Shown here one piece after another: positions 29,612 through 37,545 of a stretch of DNA of 64,000 nucleotides. Each line of letters begins with the position of its first letter. Within the stretch, counting starts at the first letter, position 1. Under the pieces are notes generated by a model, which was not told the origin of the DNA, searched no databases, and was given only the letters and a program-made list of their open reading frames with translations. The stretch comes from Reyranella sp. (GTDB lineage: Bacteria > Pseudomonadota > Alphaproteobacteria > Reyranellales > Reyranellaceae), in assembly GCF_017305915.1 (NCBI RefSeq), contig NZ_JAFKJN010000016.1, positions 124,001 through 188,000 on the forward strand. The letters are read 5' to 3'. The position numbers and the translations under genes were made by a program.

Positions 29612-31035
29612 GGCCCCGCGGACGGATCGGCCTGCAGCACCAGCATGTTGTCCTCGCGGGTGATGCGCAGGAACGGCAGGCCGCTCGGGAGCGGGTCGCT
29701 CGAGATCGGGTCGTCGAAGGTGCGCACGACCTCGCCGAACAGCCGGATATAGAGCTTGCGCTCGACCGCCTCCGGCTCGAGCGGCAGGCGCAGCGTCTCG
29801 TTCCAGTCGAGCGCGCGCACGCCGCTTTGCACCGACTTCTCCTGTGTCTGGTCGCGCGCCAGCGTCGCCTCGAAGCGGCCGATGGTGGCGGTGCGCGCGC
29901 CCGCGGTCACCGGCTTGGCGCTGACGATCAGACAGACTTGCTCCGGCTTCTCGTCCTGGGCGAATTCCACCGTGCCGCCATTCAAGGTGGGATCGCTCTC
30001 GTCGCCCAGCCAGCCCAGCCGCTCGACGATCACGACGCGGCGGTCCTTCTTGTCGAAGCGCCAGCCCTCCGGCGGATTGAAGCAGCGGCGCAGCGAGCGC
30101 GTCTCGCCGGCGGCCGCCCGCACCATGATCTCGGGCGACAGCAGCGTGTTGGATTCGGGGACCGTCCAGCGCAGCTGCTGGTCGAGCGCCACCGAGCCCG
30201 GCCGGTCCGGCAGCACGAGGAACGGCACGTCGAAGGTGACCAGCCGGCCGCCGCTGCGCAGCGCCAGCAGCCCGATCGACAGGCCGGTGCGGTTGGCGTC
30301 GGTCGCGAAGGCGCGGCGCGGCACGGAGAAACGCAGCCGCTCGGGCGCGACCGTCGCCTCGCCGCGCCAGCCGCCGATACTCAAGCTGGCCGGCCCGTCG
30401 CCGGCGAGCCGCAGCCCGGCGATCTCGATCTCGACCGCCGGATCCTCGCCGGCTGCTTCGACGAACTCGGGCGCGTAGCGCACCGTGCTCGGGATCTCCT
30501 TGTCGGCGTGTGGCGGCGCAGCCGTCGGCAGATGCAGCTCGGCATCGTCGGGCGGCACCGGCGGGTCTTGCGGCACCAGCGCCAGCTCGCCGCCGTTGCG
30601 GCGCGGCGGCACGGCTCGCGGCGAAACCTGCAGCACCAGCGGCCCGTGGTCGTCGGCCAGCGCGTCGAGCGCCTTGGCTGCCCGATCGGCGGCCTGCCGG
30701 GCCCGTGCGCGCGCGCCGTCGCCGGGATATGCCAGGGCTTCCTTCAAGGTGTCGTTCAGCGACAGCAGAGCGGTGAACGCCTCGCGGCGCGGCGGCGACA
30801 GTGCGTCGAGGGCGCGGCCTGCCGCCCCTTCGCGGGCCGACAGCGCATCGGTCAGGAAGCCCGCGATCCGCAGCGGCTGGAAGAGCGTGAGCCGCGCCGC
30901 GCCGTCGGCGCGCGCCTGCAGGGCGCTGCGCTCGCTGCGCAGCTGCACCAGGCGCTCGTCGGTTGCGGGCTCGCCGGCAAATGCCGGGAAGGCGATTGCC
31001 AGCAGCGCCGCCAGCAGGGCGAGAAGGCGGCGCAC
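29608..31035 (-). CDS. Secreted protein of unknown function
   Basis: 475 residues. The signal peptide is 1-20 (LLALLAALLAIAFPAFAG). An Ala/Arg-rich helical region (about 25-130, probably coiled coil) is followed by Pro-rich linkers and a beta-rich C-terminal half with one or two cysteines (RRCFNPPEGWRFDKKDRRVV, EQVCLIVSAKPVTAG). I recognise no family. It is 7 bp downstream of the universal stress protein gene and probably shares its transcript. Confidence 0.6.
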   Translation of the reverse strand: MRRLLALLAALLAIAFPAFAGEPATDERLVQLRSERSALQARADGAARLTLFQPLRIAGFLTDALSAREGAAGRALDALSPPRREAFTALLSLNDTLKEALAYPGDGARARARQAADRAAKALDALADDHGPLVLQVSPRAVPPRRNGGELALVPQDPPVPPDDAELHLPTAAPPHADKEIPSTVRYAPEFVEAAGEDPAVEIEIAGLRLAGDGPASLSIGGWRGEATVAPERLRFSVPRRAFATDANRTGLSIGLLALRSGGRLVTFDVPFLVLPDRPGSVALDQQLRWTVPESNTLLSPEIMVRAAAGETRSLRRCFNPPEGWRFDKKDRRVVIVERLGWLGDESDPTLNGGTVEFAQDEKPEQVCLIVSAKPVTAGARTATIGRFEATLARDQTQEKSVQSGVRALDWNETLRLPLEPEAVERKLYIRLFGEVVRTFDDPISSDPLPSGLPFLRITREDNMLVLQADPSAGP

Positions 31036-31042
31036 GGTACGA

Positions 31043-31849
31043 TCAGTAGGAGAACAGCACCGGCATCGGTGAATGCAGGATCAGGTGCCGCGTCATGCCG
31101 CCGAAGATCATCTGGCGCAGCCGGCTCTGGGTGTAGGCGCCTTTGACGATCAGATCGCAGCCGCCGGCGATCGCGGTATCGACGATCGTCTGCCCCGCCG
31201 TGCGCGTGCCCGGCTTGACGTGCTGGCTGGTGACGTTGAGGCCGTGGCTGCGCAGCGAATCGGCGATCTCCGCCGAGCTCGGCCCCGGCACCATCGCGCC
31301 GTCGACGCTCAGCACGTCGATCGACTCGGCGCGGCCCATCACCGGCATGGCGAGCGAGATCGCACGCGCGCTTTCGGTCGAGCCGTTCCAGGCGAACAGC
31401 ACCTTCTTGCCGACCGTGCCCGAGAAGCGCGGCGGCACCACCAGCACCGGCCGACCCGAATCGAACAGCGCGGTCTCGAACACGCTCTCCGGCATCTTCG
31501 GCAACGCGCCGGGTTGCGGCATCACGATCAGGTCGTAGGCGCGGCCGATGATGCCGATCGCCGTCGGACCGCTGTCGTCGGCCGCGCGCCATTCGGCGGT
31601 GAGGCCCGACGCCCGCATCTCGAAGGCCTGCTTGACCGCGGCGACCCGCTGGCGCTCCTCGGCGTCCTCGGCCAGGCCGCCGCCGATCGGCGCACCCATG
31701 CCGGCATCGGCCCAGGCCATGCTCATCACGCCGTACGACGGCGGCTCAAGTCCCACCAGCCTGGCGCCGAACGACTTGGCGAGCTTGGCCGCCAGATCGA
31801 ACGCAGACGGATCCTCTGCCGTCCAGGCCATTGTCAGAATTGACTTCAT
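31043..31849 (-). CDS. Universal stress protein (tandem UspA-type)
   Basis: 268 residues with two Usp-like halves. The first starts MKSILTMAWTAEDPSAFDLA and ends in YDLIVMPQPG. The second contains KKVLFAWNGSTESARAISLA and ends with LIVKGAYTQSRLRQMIFGGM, then TRHLILHSPMPVLFSY, which carries the G-x-x-x-R-x-x-L-x nucleotide-binding pattern of the C-terminal half. Such proteins accumulate in starvation, redox or low-oxygen stress. The start at 31849 is the family N-terminus; an in-frame ATG at 31876 adds nine residues. A symmetric operator candidate lies upstream at 31907-31930. Confidence 0.85.
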   Translation of the reverse strand: MKSILTMAWTAEDPSAFDLAAKLAKSFGARLVGLEPPSYGVMSMAWADAGMGAPIGGGLAEDAEERQRVAAVKQAFEMRASGLTAEWRAADDSGPTAIGIIGRAYDLIVMPQPGALPKMPESVFETALFDSGRPVLVVPPRFSGTVGKKVLFAWNGSTESARAISLAMPVMGRAESIDVLSVDGAMVPGPSSAEIADSLRSHGLNVTSQHVKPGTRTAGQTIVDTAIAGGCDLIVKGAYTQSRLRQMIFGGMTRHLILHSPMPVLFSY

Positions 31850-31906
31850 GACATGCCTCTCCCTGTTTTGCGCCACGATAACACAAGGGCCCCAGCATGA
31901 TGCACA

Positions 31907-31930
31907 TGATACAATCAGTCTGTTGTATCA
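31907..31930. promoter_or_regulatory. Palindromic operator candidate upstream of usp
   Basis: TGATACAA (31907-31914) and TTGTATCA (31923-31930) form a perfect 8-bp inverted repeat around 8 bp, 57 bp above the universal stress protein start. It is also upstream of the divergent Flp pilin gene. The dyad is not an FNR/FixK box (TTGAT-N4-ATCAA) and looks more like a GntR or TetR site. Confidence 0.45.
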
Positions 31931-32096
31931 AGCAGTGTATTCAATACGTTAGGGCCACTGACTCAGCTTATTGTTGAGGCTGGGCATATTTCATGAGCCC
32001 AGCGTCTCCGTCAGGTCCTCCGCCTCGGCCCCAGAACTCAGGCGGCACGGCCTCGCAAAGGCGCAGGTCAAAAGGCCTATTCTTTTGGAGATACCC

Positions 32097-32261
32097 ATGC
32101 TGTCCATTTTCCGCCGTCTGATGCAGTCCGAGAAGGGCGCCACCGCCATCGAGTATACGCTGATCGCCTCGCTGATCGCCGTCGCCGCCATCGTCGCCAT
32201 GGGCTCGGTCGGCACCAAGGTCAACGGCGTGCTCAGCAACGTCGCGAGCACCATGCAGTAG
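32097..32261 (+). CDS. Flp/Fap-type class IVb pilin
   Basis: 54 residues, small even for Flp. The prepilin signature is clear: MLSIFRRLMQSEKG then ATAIEYTLIASLIAVAAIVA, with cleavage expected after Gly14 and the conserved Glu-Tyr at mature positions 5-6. A GGAG ribosome site precedes the ATG. The protein would be processed by a TadV/CpaA peptidase and assembled by a Tad secretion machine; none of these genes is in the window, so this is an orphan pilin locus. A hairpin terminator follows. Confidence 0.9.
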   Translation: MLSIFRRLMQSEKGATAIEYTLIASLIAVAAIVAMGSVGTKVNGVLSNVASTMQ

Positions 32262-32282
32262 TCGACCGGACGGTCGAGAAAG

Positions 32283-32318
32283 GGGCGGCCTAGGAACGGG
32301 CCGCCCATTCTGTTTGTT
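32283..32318 (+). terminator. Terminator after flp
   Basis: GGGCGGCC (32283-32290) pairs with GGCCGCCC (32299-32306) around an 8-nt loop and is followed by a T-rich ATTCTGTTTGTT. It lies 22 bp past the Flp pilin stop. Confidence 0.65.
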
Positions 32319-32359
32319 CCAACGGCAGCGACAAAATTTACGAACGATACTGGCACCCC

Positions 32360-32446
32360 ATGCTGATCAAATACAGTTCGTTGGCCCTGCTGATCGCCCT
32401 GGCTGCCGTTACCATCATCGCCGACTTGCCGAACCCGTACCCTTAG
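32360..32446 (+). CDS. Possible 28-residue single-helix membrane peptide
   Basis: A short frame with an ATG at 32360 and TAG at 32444 encodes a basic start (MLIKYSS), one hydrophobic helix (LALLIALAAVTIIA) and a polar tail (DLPNPYP). It sits alone between the pilin terminator and the convergent cysteine hydrolase gene. No ribosome site is obvious. The composition is what a real small membrane protein would show, but so short a frame could be chance. Confidence 0.35.
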   Translation: MLIKYSSLALLIALAAVTIIADLPNPYP

Positions 32447-32454
32447 TCGCTCGA

Positions 32455-33045
32455 CTAGGCGATCGACGCCGCCTTCGGCACGATCCAGGCGAAGCGATCC
32501 GACAGCGCCGCCAGGGTGATGCGGTTGAGCGAGGCCGCGTCGACCGTGCCGTTGCCCGTGGCATCCGGCAGGTCGCGCGTCGCCACCGTGTCGGCCGCCA
32601 CCGTGCTCATGAAGCCGTGGTCGGTCGCCGAGCGCACCGTCGCCGATACGCACATGTGGGTCATGAAGCCGCCGACGATCAGGTTCTTGCGACCGGTCGC
32701 GCCGAGATGCTTGGCAAGCTCGGTGCCGGTGAAGGCGTTCGGCAGGCCCTTGTCGACGATCACCTCGCCCGCGCGCGGCGTCAGCGGCTTGACGATCTCG
32801 TAGCCCGTCGACTCGGGATTGAAGGCCTTGCCCTTGCTGGCATGGCGAACGTGAACGATCGGAGCGCCGGCGGCGCGCGCCTTCTCCAGCAGCGCGGCCA
32901 GCTGCTCGATCGCCGGCGCCACGCCGGCGAGCGGCAGCAGCCCATCCGTGTACTCGCGCTGGGCATCGATGATCAACAGCACGCCATCCTTCATCGTCGC
33001 CGGCGCCGGCGCCACTCCCGACATCTGCAGCATGGTCATCGCCAT
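32455..33045 (-). CDS. Isochorismatase-family cysteine hydrolase
   Basis: 196 residues. The catalytic triad of the family can be placed: D27 (LLIIDAQREY), K99 (VIVDKGLPNAFTGTEL) and C132 (GGFMTHMCVSATVRSA, with the preceding cis-peptide). Such enzymes hydrolyse amides or ureas such as nicotinamide, ureidoacrylate or N-carbamoylsarcosine, or cleave isochorismate. The start at 33045 is preferred over 33066. It is divergent from the FAD oxidoreductase gene over about 150 bp. Confidence 0.85.
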   Translation of the reverse strand: MAMTMLQMSGVAPAPATMKDGVLLIIDAQREYTDGLLPLAGVAPAIEQLAALLEKARAAGAPIVHVRHASKGKAFNPESTGYEIVKPLTPRAGEVIVDKGLPNAFTGTELAKHLGATGRKNLIVGGFMTHMCVSATVRSATDHGFMSTVAADTVATRDLPDATGNGTVDAASLNRITLAALSDRFAWIVPKAASIA

Positions 33046-33199
33046 GGTTCCTACCCCTACTCCCAAACGGTTGTGAAACGCTCGGCGGCATCAACGCCGA
33101 AGATTTGACTTTTGGCAAGTCTCGGCCCCAGTGCGCAATCAAACCTGCAGCGACGCGGCAGCTTGACGCGCACACTGCAGTCAATGAGTGTCCGCGCCG

Positions 33200-34309
33200 A
33201 TGAAAGTCATAGTAATCGGCGCCGGCGTCATGGGTCTGAGCACCGCGTGGGGACTCGCGCGCAACGGCCATCACGTCGAAATCTTCGAGCAGGCGGCGCT
33301 GCCCAATCCGCAGGCCTCGTCGATGGACGAGCATCGTCTGATCCGCCATCCCTACGGCGATCACGCGGGCTACGCGCGGATGATCGATCCGGCGTTTGCC
33401 GCCTGGGACCTGCTCTGGAGCGATCTCGGCCGCAAATTGTACGCCGCCACCGGTACGCTCGCCCTGACCGGCAACGGCGCCGACTGGGCCGAGCGCTCGG
33501 CGCTGACCCTGGCCGCGATCGGCCGGCCGATGACAGAACTCACCCTCTCTGAACTGCGGCGACGCTTCCCGCAGCTGAATGCCGGCGGCGTCGAGCGTGC
33601 CTTCTGGCTCGACACCGGCGGTGTGCTGTTCGCACAGGACATCGTGACGGCACTGGCGCGCTATCTTGCGAACCAGTCGCACGTTCGGCTTCGCGCAGAT
33701 ATGCAAATCCGCACGGTCGATCTCGACCTCGGCCGCGTCACCGCCAACGACGGCACGGTGCATGAAGCCGACATGGTGGTCGTCGCGGCCGGCGCCTGGG
33801 TCGGCCGGCTGCTGCCGATGGGCCAGCGCCTGCTGCCGTCGCGCCAGATCGTCATCTATTTCCGCCTGCCGGAGGATCAGCGCGCGGTCTGGGCCAAGGG
33901 GCCGATGATCATCGAGAAGACCGGCGACGTCGGGCTCTACTTCGTGCCGCCGATGGAAGGCCGCGGCTTCAAGGTCGGCGACCACGAGTTCAGCCGCACG
34001 GGCGATCCCGATGGCGGCCGCGAGGCGCGCGAGGAGGAGATCGCCCCTCTGATCGAGCGTTGCCGCGGCCTGTTCAAGGGTTTCGACTCGTGGACCACCG
34101 ACCGCCTCAAGGTCTGCTTCTATACGGTGACCGACGACGAGCGCTTCGTGGTCGAGAAGACCGGCGCGAAAGGCTGGGTGATGTCGCCCTGCTCGGGCCA
34201 CGGCTTCAAGTTCGGCGCGCTGATGGGCCTCGAGCTGGCGCGCACCATTGCATCCAATCGCGACCCCCTCCAGCATGCGCGCTGGGCGGCGGGCCTTGAA
34301 GGTGAGTAG
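33200..34309 (+). CDS. FAD-dependent oxidoreductase (DAO/sarcosine-oxidase type)
   Basis: 369 residues. The N-terminal FAD fold is MKVIVIGAGVMGLSTAWGLA, followed by the acidic ribose-binding strand (HHVEIFEQ). The DAO domain has VVVAAGAWVGRLLPMGQRLL near residue 200 and a C-terminal GHGFKFGALMG, the usual flavin-side segment of monomeric sarcosine oxidase/N-methyl amino-acid oxidases. It oxidises an amine or amino acid. A GTG at 33188 is an alternative start. It lies 3 bp before the aldonate dehydratase gene, which argues for a shared catabolic role. Confidence 0.82.
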   Translation: MKVIVIGAGVMGLSTAWGLARNGHHVEIFEQAALPNPQASSMDEHRLIRHPYGDHAGYARMIDPAFAAWDLLWSDLGRKLYAATGTLALTGNGADWAERSALTLAAIGRPMTELTLSELRRRFPQLNAGGVERAFWLDTGGVLFAQDIVTALARYLANQSHVRLRADMQIRTVDLDLGRVTANDGTVHEADMVVVAAGAWVGRLLPMGQRLLPSRQIVIYFRLPEDQRAVWAKGPMIIEKTGDVGLYFVPPMEGRGFKVGDHEFSRTGDPDGGREAREEEIAPLIERCRGLFKGFDSWTTDRLKVCFYTVTDDERFVVEKTGAKGWVMSPCSGHGFKFGALMGLELARTIASNRDPLQHARWAAGLEGE

Positions 34310-34312
34310 GAC

Positions 34313-36034
34313 ATGACCGACGACAAGAAGACCCCGAAGGGCATGCGCCAGGGCCTTGCCACTTACGGCGACGCTGGCTTCTCGCTGTTCCTGCGCAAGG
34401 CGTTCCTCAAGGCCGGCGGCTACACCGACGACGCGCTCGACCGGCCGATCGTCGGCATCACCAACACCTTCAGCGACTACAATCCCTGCCATGGCAACGT
34501 GCCCGACCTGATCGAGGCGGTGAAGCGCGGCGTGATGCTGGCCGGCGCCATGCCGATGGTGTTCCCAACCGTGTCGATCCACGAGAGCTTCTCGCACCCG
34601 ACCTCGATGTTCCTGCGCAACCTGATGGCGATGGACACCGAGGAGATGGTGCGCGCCCAGCCGATGGACTCGGTCGTGCTGATCGGCGGCTGCGACAAGA
34701 CCCTGCCGGCACAGCTCATGGCCGCCGCCAGCGTCGACCGTCCCGCGGTCGTGCTGCCGGTCGGGCCGATGCTGGTCGGCCATTTCAAAGGCGAGGTGCT
34801 GGGTGCCTGCACCGACTGCCGCCGCCTGTGGGGCCAGTTCCGCGCCGGCACCTTCTCCCAGGAAGACATCGACAAGGTGAGCGAGCGGCTGGCGCCGACC
34901 AAGGGCACCTGCATGGTGATGGGCACCGCCAGCACCATGGGCTGCATCGTCGAGACGCTCGGCATGGGCCTGCCGACCTCGGGCTCGATCCCCGCCACCC
35001 ACTCCGACCGCCTGCGCGTCGCCGAGGCGACCGGCAAGCTCGCCGCCGAGCTCGCGGTCAAGGGCGGCCCCAAGCCCAGCGAGATCATGACCGAGGCGGC
35101 ATTCAGGAACGCGCTGACCGTGCTGCAGGCGATCGGCGGCTCGACCAACGCGCTGGTCCATCTCACCGCCGTCGCGCGGCGGCTCGGCATCCAGATCGAG
35201 CTGGACGAGTTCGACGCGATCGGCCGCAAGGTGCCGGTGCTGGTCGACCTCAAGCCGTCGGGCGACCACTACATGGAGCACTTCCATTGGGCCGGCGGCA
35301 ATTCGCGCCTGATGAAAGAGATCCGCTCGCACCTCGACGAGAGCTGCACGACCGTTTCGGGCAAGACCCTGAAGGACGTGATCGACGACGCCGAGATGGT
35401 GCCGGGCCAGACGGTGATCCGCACGCCCGAGAATCCGATCAAGCCGACCGGCGGCATGGCGGTGCTGCGCGGCAACCTCGCACCGCGCGGCGCGGTGATC
35501 AAGCACGCCGCGGCAACGCCGGCGCTGATGACCCACACCGGCCGCGCCGTGGTGTTCGATTCGCTGGAGGATCTCGCGGCGCGCGGCGACGATCCCAACC
35601 TCGACGTCAAGGCCGACGACATCCTGGTGCTGCGCAACGCGGGGCCCAAGGGCGCGCCCGGCATGCCCGAGGCCGGCTCCTTCCCGATCCCGATGAAGCT
35701 CGCGCGCGCCGGCGTGAAGGACATGATCCGCATCTCCGACGCGCGCATGAGCGGCACGGCGTTCGGCACCATCGTGCTGCACGTGTCGCCTGAATCGGCC
35801 GTCGGCGGACCGCTGGCCCTGGTCAAGACCGGCGATCGCATCGCTCTCGACGTACCGAACCGCAAGCTCGAGCTGCTGGTGCCGCTCGAGGAGCTGGAGA
35901 CGCGCAAGAAGGCGTGGACCCCGCCGCCGGCGCATCCCGGCAGCGACCGCGGCTACACCGGACTGTTCCACCGGACCGTGTTGCAGGCCGATGAAGGCGT
36001 CGACTTCGACTTCCTCGGGCCGGCGAAAAAATAA
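34313..36034 (+). CDS. IlvD/Edd-family aldonate dehydratase (L-arabinonate dehydratase-like)
   Basis: 573 residues. Three iron-sulfur cysteines can be placed: C59 (NPCHGN), C127 (IGGCDKTLPA) and C200 (KGTCMVMGTASTMGC). To my recollection these match the [2Fe-2S] ligand positions of the characterised Rhizobium L-arabinonate dehydratase. The length also fits that branch rather than IlvD proper (about 610) or Edd. The active-site serine region SDARMSGTAFG is present. It dehydrates a sugar acid to a 2-keto-3-deoxy acid; the exact sugar is uncertain. It forms an operon with the FAD oxidoreductase gene. Confidence 0.85.
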   Translation: MTDDKKTPKGMRQGLATYGDAGFSLFLRKAFLKAGGYTDDALDRPIVGITNTFSDYNPCHGNVPDLIEAVKRGVMLAGAMPMVFPTVSIHESFSHPTSMFLRNLMAMDTEEMVRAQPMDSVVLIGGCDKTLPAQLMAAASVDRPAVVLPVGPMLVGHFKGEVLGACTDCRRLWGQFRAGTFSQEDIDKVSERLAPTKGTCMVMGTASTMGCIVETLGMGLPTSGSIPATHSDRLRVAEATGKLAAELAVKGGPKPSEIMTEAAFRNALTVLQAIGGSTNALVHLTAVARRLGIQIELDEFDAIGRKVPVLVDLKPSGDHYMEHFHWAGGNSRLMKEIRSHLDESCTTVSGKTLKDVIDDAEMVPGQTVIRTPENPIKPTGGMAVLRGNLAPRGAVIKHAAATPALMTHTGRAVVFDSLEDLAARGDDPNLDVKADDILVLRNAGPKGAPGMPEAGSFPIPMKLARAGVKDMIRISDARMSGTAFGTIVLHVSPESAVGGPLALVKTGDRIALDVPNRKLELLVPLEELETRKKAWTPPPAHPGSDRGYTGLFHRTVLQADEGVDFDFLGPAKK

Positions 36035-36041
36035 AGGCAAG

Positions 36042-36059
36042 GCGTCCGACGGACGCTTT
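36042..36059 (+). terminator. Short hairpin after the dehydratase gene
   Basis: GCGTCC (36042-36047) and GGACGC (36051-36056) pair around GAC and are followed by TTT. It begins 8 bp after the dehydratase stop. The stem is only 6 bp and the U-run short, so termination may be weak. Confidence 0.5.
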
Positions 36060-36089
36060 CTCGGCTTTCTCACGGCTTGAGAACGCGTC

Positions 36090-36326
36090 CGGATGCGATG
36101 GCATCGGCATCCGTCGGCCCTTTTCTCAATTCTCGTCGCATCTCCATCCCGCGCCACGCCAAGGCAACGAGGGGGCGCATCACGCCGGCCGGTTCGAGCG
36201 TTGCGAAAAACTTGCGACCTCATCGAAGGATTCTATCAACGATTCTCGCGGAAACCTACTTTGGGCATTGGCCGCGATTTTTCTCGCGGAATCTCACGGG
36301 TCGAAGTCCATTCCATTGCCCAGAAT
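36090..36326 (+). repeat. Composite dispersed repeat, copy B (hairpin + conserved block)
   Basis: A hairpin (36090-36113, CGGATGC/GCATCCG) is followed after about 123 bp by a block at 36237-36326. Both parts match copy A at 25760-25980 on the other strand, in the same order. The block shares long runs such as TTTGGGCA, TGGCCGCGATTTTTC and TTCCATTG. In a shared reading frame both blocks would give YFG-x-WPRFF then FHCP, but neither frame is a convincing gene. Confidence 0.75.
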
Positions 36327-36468
36327 GTCATCGAGCTGACGAAGGGACCGGATGGCAGATGTGCGCGCATAAAGTGCGCCCGATTTCGGTGGATCGTGAT
36401 ATTCTGTAGCCAGCATCCGTCAACAAGCGGATGACGCCTTCGACCTTGGACTTTGGGGGGAGAACTCC

Positions 36469-37542
36469 GTGATCAGGAAAGCAGTAGTAGTGGCGGCCGC
36501 CTTCGCGGCGATGCCAGTCGCGTCGCAAGCCCAGTCCCTGCAGTATCCGGGCTTCTACGTCGGCGCCCTGGGCGGACTGAACTGGCTGCTCAACAACTCC
36601 TATCCCGTCAATACCAGCGCCCCTGGCGTCACCGCAAATCCGACGGCCAACGCTAGCTACAGCACCGGCTGGGCAGCCGGTGGCATGATTGGCTACGACT
36701 TCCTTGGCCCCAGGGTCGAGATTGAGGGCATGTATCGCCAGAACCAGGGCACGATCAACGTCCCCACCACCGGCACGACCGCCGGCGTCGACTTCTACCA
36801 AGTCTCGGCGATGGCCAACCTGCTGTACGACTTCAACGCCGGCGGCGTGATCGTTCCCTACATCGGTGCCGGCGCCGGCGTAGCCTTCGTCAACACCCGG
36901 TCCGGGGGCAGCTGGGCCGAAAGCACCCAGTTCGCCTATCAGGCGATCGTTGGCGTTGGCTACAACTTCGACTCGATGTTCCGCTTCAACCTGGAAGGCC
37001 GCTTCTACGGCACGACCAACCCGACCTTCAACCAGACGGTCAACATCGGCGGCGTGGCGTTCAACACCACCACCAGCCCGCAGAACTACAACGTCAGCCT
37101 GATCGCGAGCGTGCAGGTCAAGTTCGGCGCACCGGCTGCGGCACCGCCGCCGCCGCCGTCGGAAGTGAAGACGACCTCGTTCATGGTGTTCTTCGACTGG
37201 GACCGCTCGAACCTGTCGGCCCAGGCGCTGAACACGATCAAGCAGGCGGCCAACGCCTTCAAGACCACGGGTAACGCCCGCATCACCGCGACCGGCCATG
37301 CCGACCGCTCGGGCCCGGAGAACTACAACATGGCGCTGTCGCTGCGCCGTGCCAACGCGGTCAAGGATGCCCTGGTGCGCAACGGCGTGCCGGCGACGGC
37401 GATCTCGGTGGTCGGCAAGGGCGAGAGCCAGCCGCTGGTCCCGACCGCCGACGGCGTGCGCGACATGTCTCATGGGACCGCGGACCTCCAGGTCCGCTCA
37501 TGCGCTCCTATGAGCGGACCTGGAGGTCCGCGGTCCGAATGA
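36469..37542 (+). CDS. OmpA-family outer-membrane protein with altered C-terminus
   Basis: 357 residues from a GTG with a GGGGGGAG site. The signal peptide is 1-22. Residues about 23-220 form an outer-membrane beta-barrel (YPGFYVGALGGLNWLLNN, many alternating aromatic strands). After a Pro-rich linker (APPPPPSEV) comes the peptidoglycan-binding OmpA domain: FMVFFDWDRSNLSAQALNTI, then ATGHADRSGPENYNMALSLR. OmpA domains end with a strand holding N-R-R-V; here the reading frame runs instead into a perfect palindrome after VPTADGVRD and stops. The last strand and the conserved Arg are lost, so binding to peptidoglycan may be impaired. Confidence 0.85.
   Translation: MIRKAVVVAAAFAAMPVASQAQSLQYPGFYVGALGGLNWLLNNSYPVNTSAPGVTANPTANASYSTGWAAGGMIGYDFLGPRVEIEGMYRQNQGTINVPTTGTTAGVDFYQVSAMANLLYDFNAGGVIVPYIGAGAGVAFVNTRSGGSWAESTQFAYQAIVGVGYNFDSMFRFNLEGRFYGTTNPTFNQTVNIGGVAFNTTTSPQNYNVSLIASVQVKFGAPAAAPPPPPSEVKTTSFMVFFDWDRSNLSAQALNTIKQAANAFKTTGNARITATGHADRSGPENYNMALSLRRANAVKDALVRNGVPATAISVVGKGESQPLVPTADGVRDMSHGTADLQVRSCAPMSGPGGPRSE
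37475..37536. repeat. 27-bp perfect palindrome inside the end of the ompA-like gene
   Basis: Arms at 37475-37501 and 37510-37536 are exact inverted repeats of 27 bp around an 8-nt loop (GCGCTCCT). Each arm itself contains the dyad GGACCTCCAGGTCC. It covers the last about 22 codons of the OmpA-like gene and ends 10 bp before the convergent solute-binding-protein stop. It would form a very stable hairpin in both transcripts and may serve as a bidirectional terminator. Its GGACCGCGG-CCTCC core is shared with the hairpin at 22549-22583. Confidence 0.85.
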
Positions 37543-37545
37543 GCT

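Larger units (their letters stand above)
36035..36468. other. Gene-free stretch with terminator and repeat copy B
   Basis: About 434 bp between the dehydratase gene and the OmpA-like gene. It holds a short hairpin terminator (36042-36059), the composite repeat (36090-36326), and then roughly 140 bp of leader for the OmpA-like gene with a purine-rich GGGGGGAG site before its GTG start. No open frame here looks coding. Confidence 0.7.

Noticed and set aside
31907..31950. FNR/FixK box upstream of the universal stress protein
   Set aside because: The TTGAT-N4-ATCAA pattern is not present; the dyad there has different half-sites and spacing.
31991..36223. A 1410-codon open frame on the minus strand
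   Set aside because: It runs antisense through the Flp, FAD-oxidoreductase and aldonate dehydratase genes, which have clear family motifs. In GC-rich DNA the antisense of a coding frame often lacks stops; its translation is His/Arg/Val-rich with no recognisable domain.
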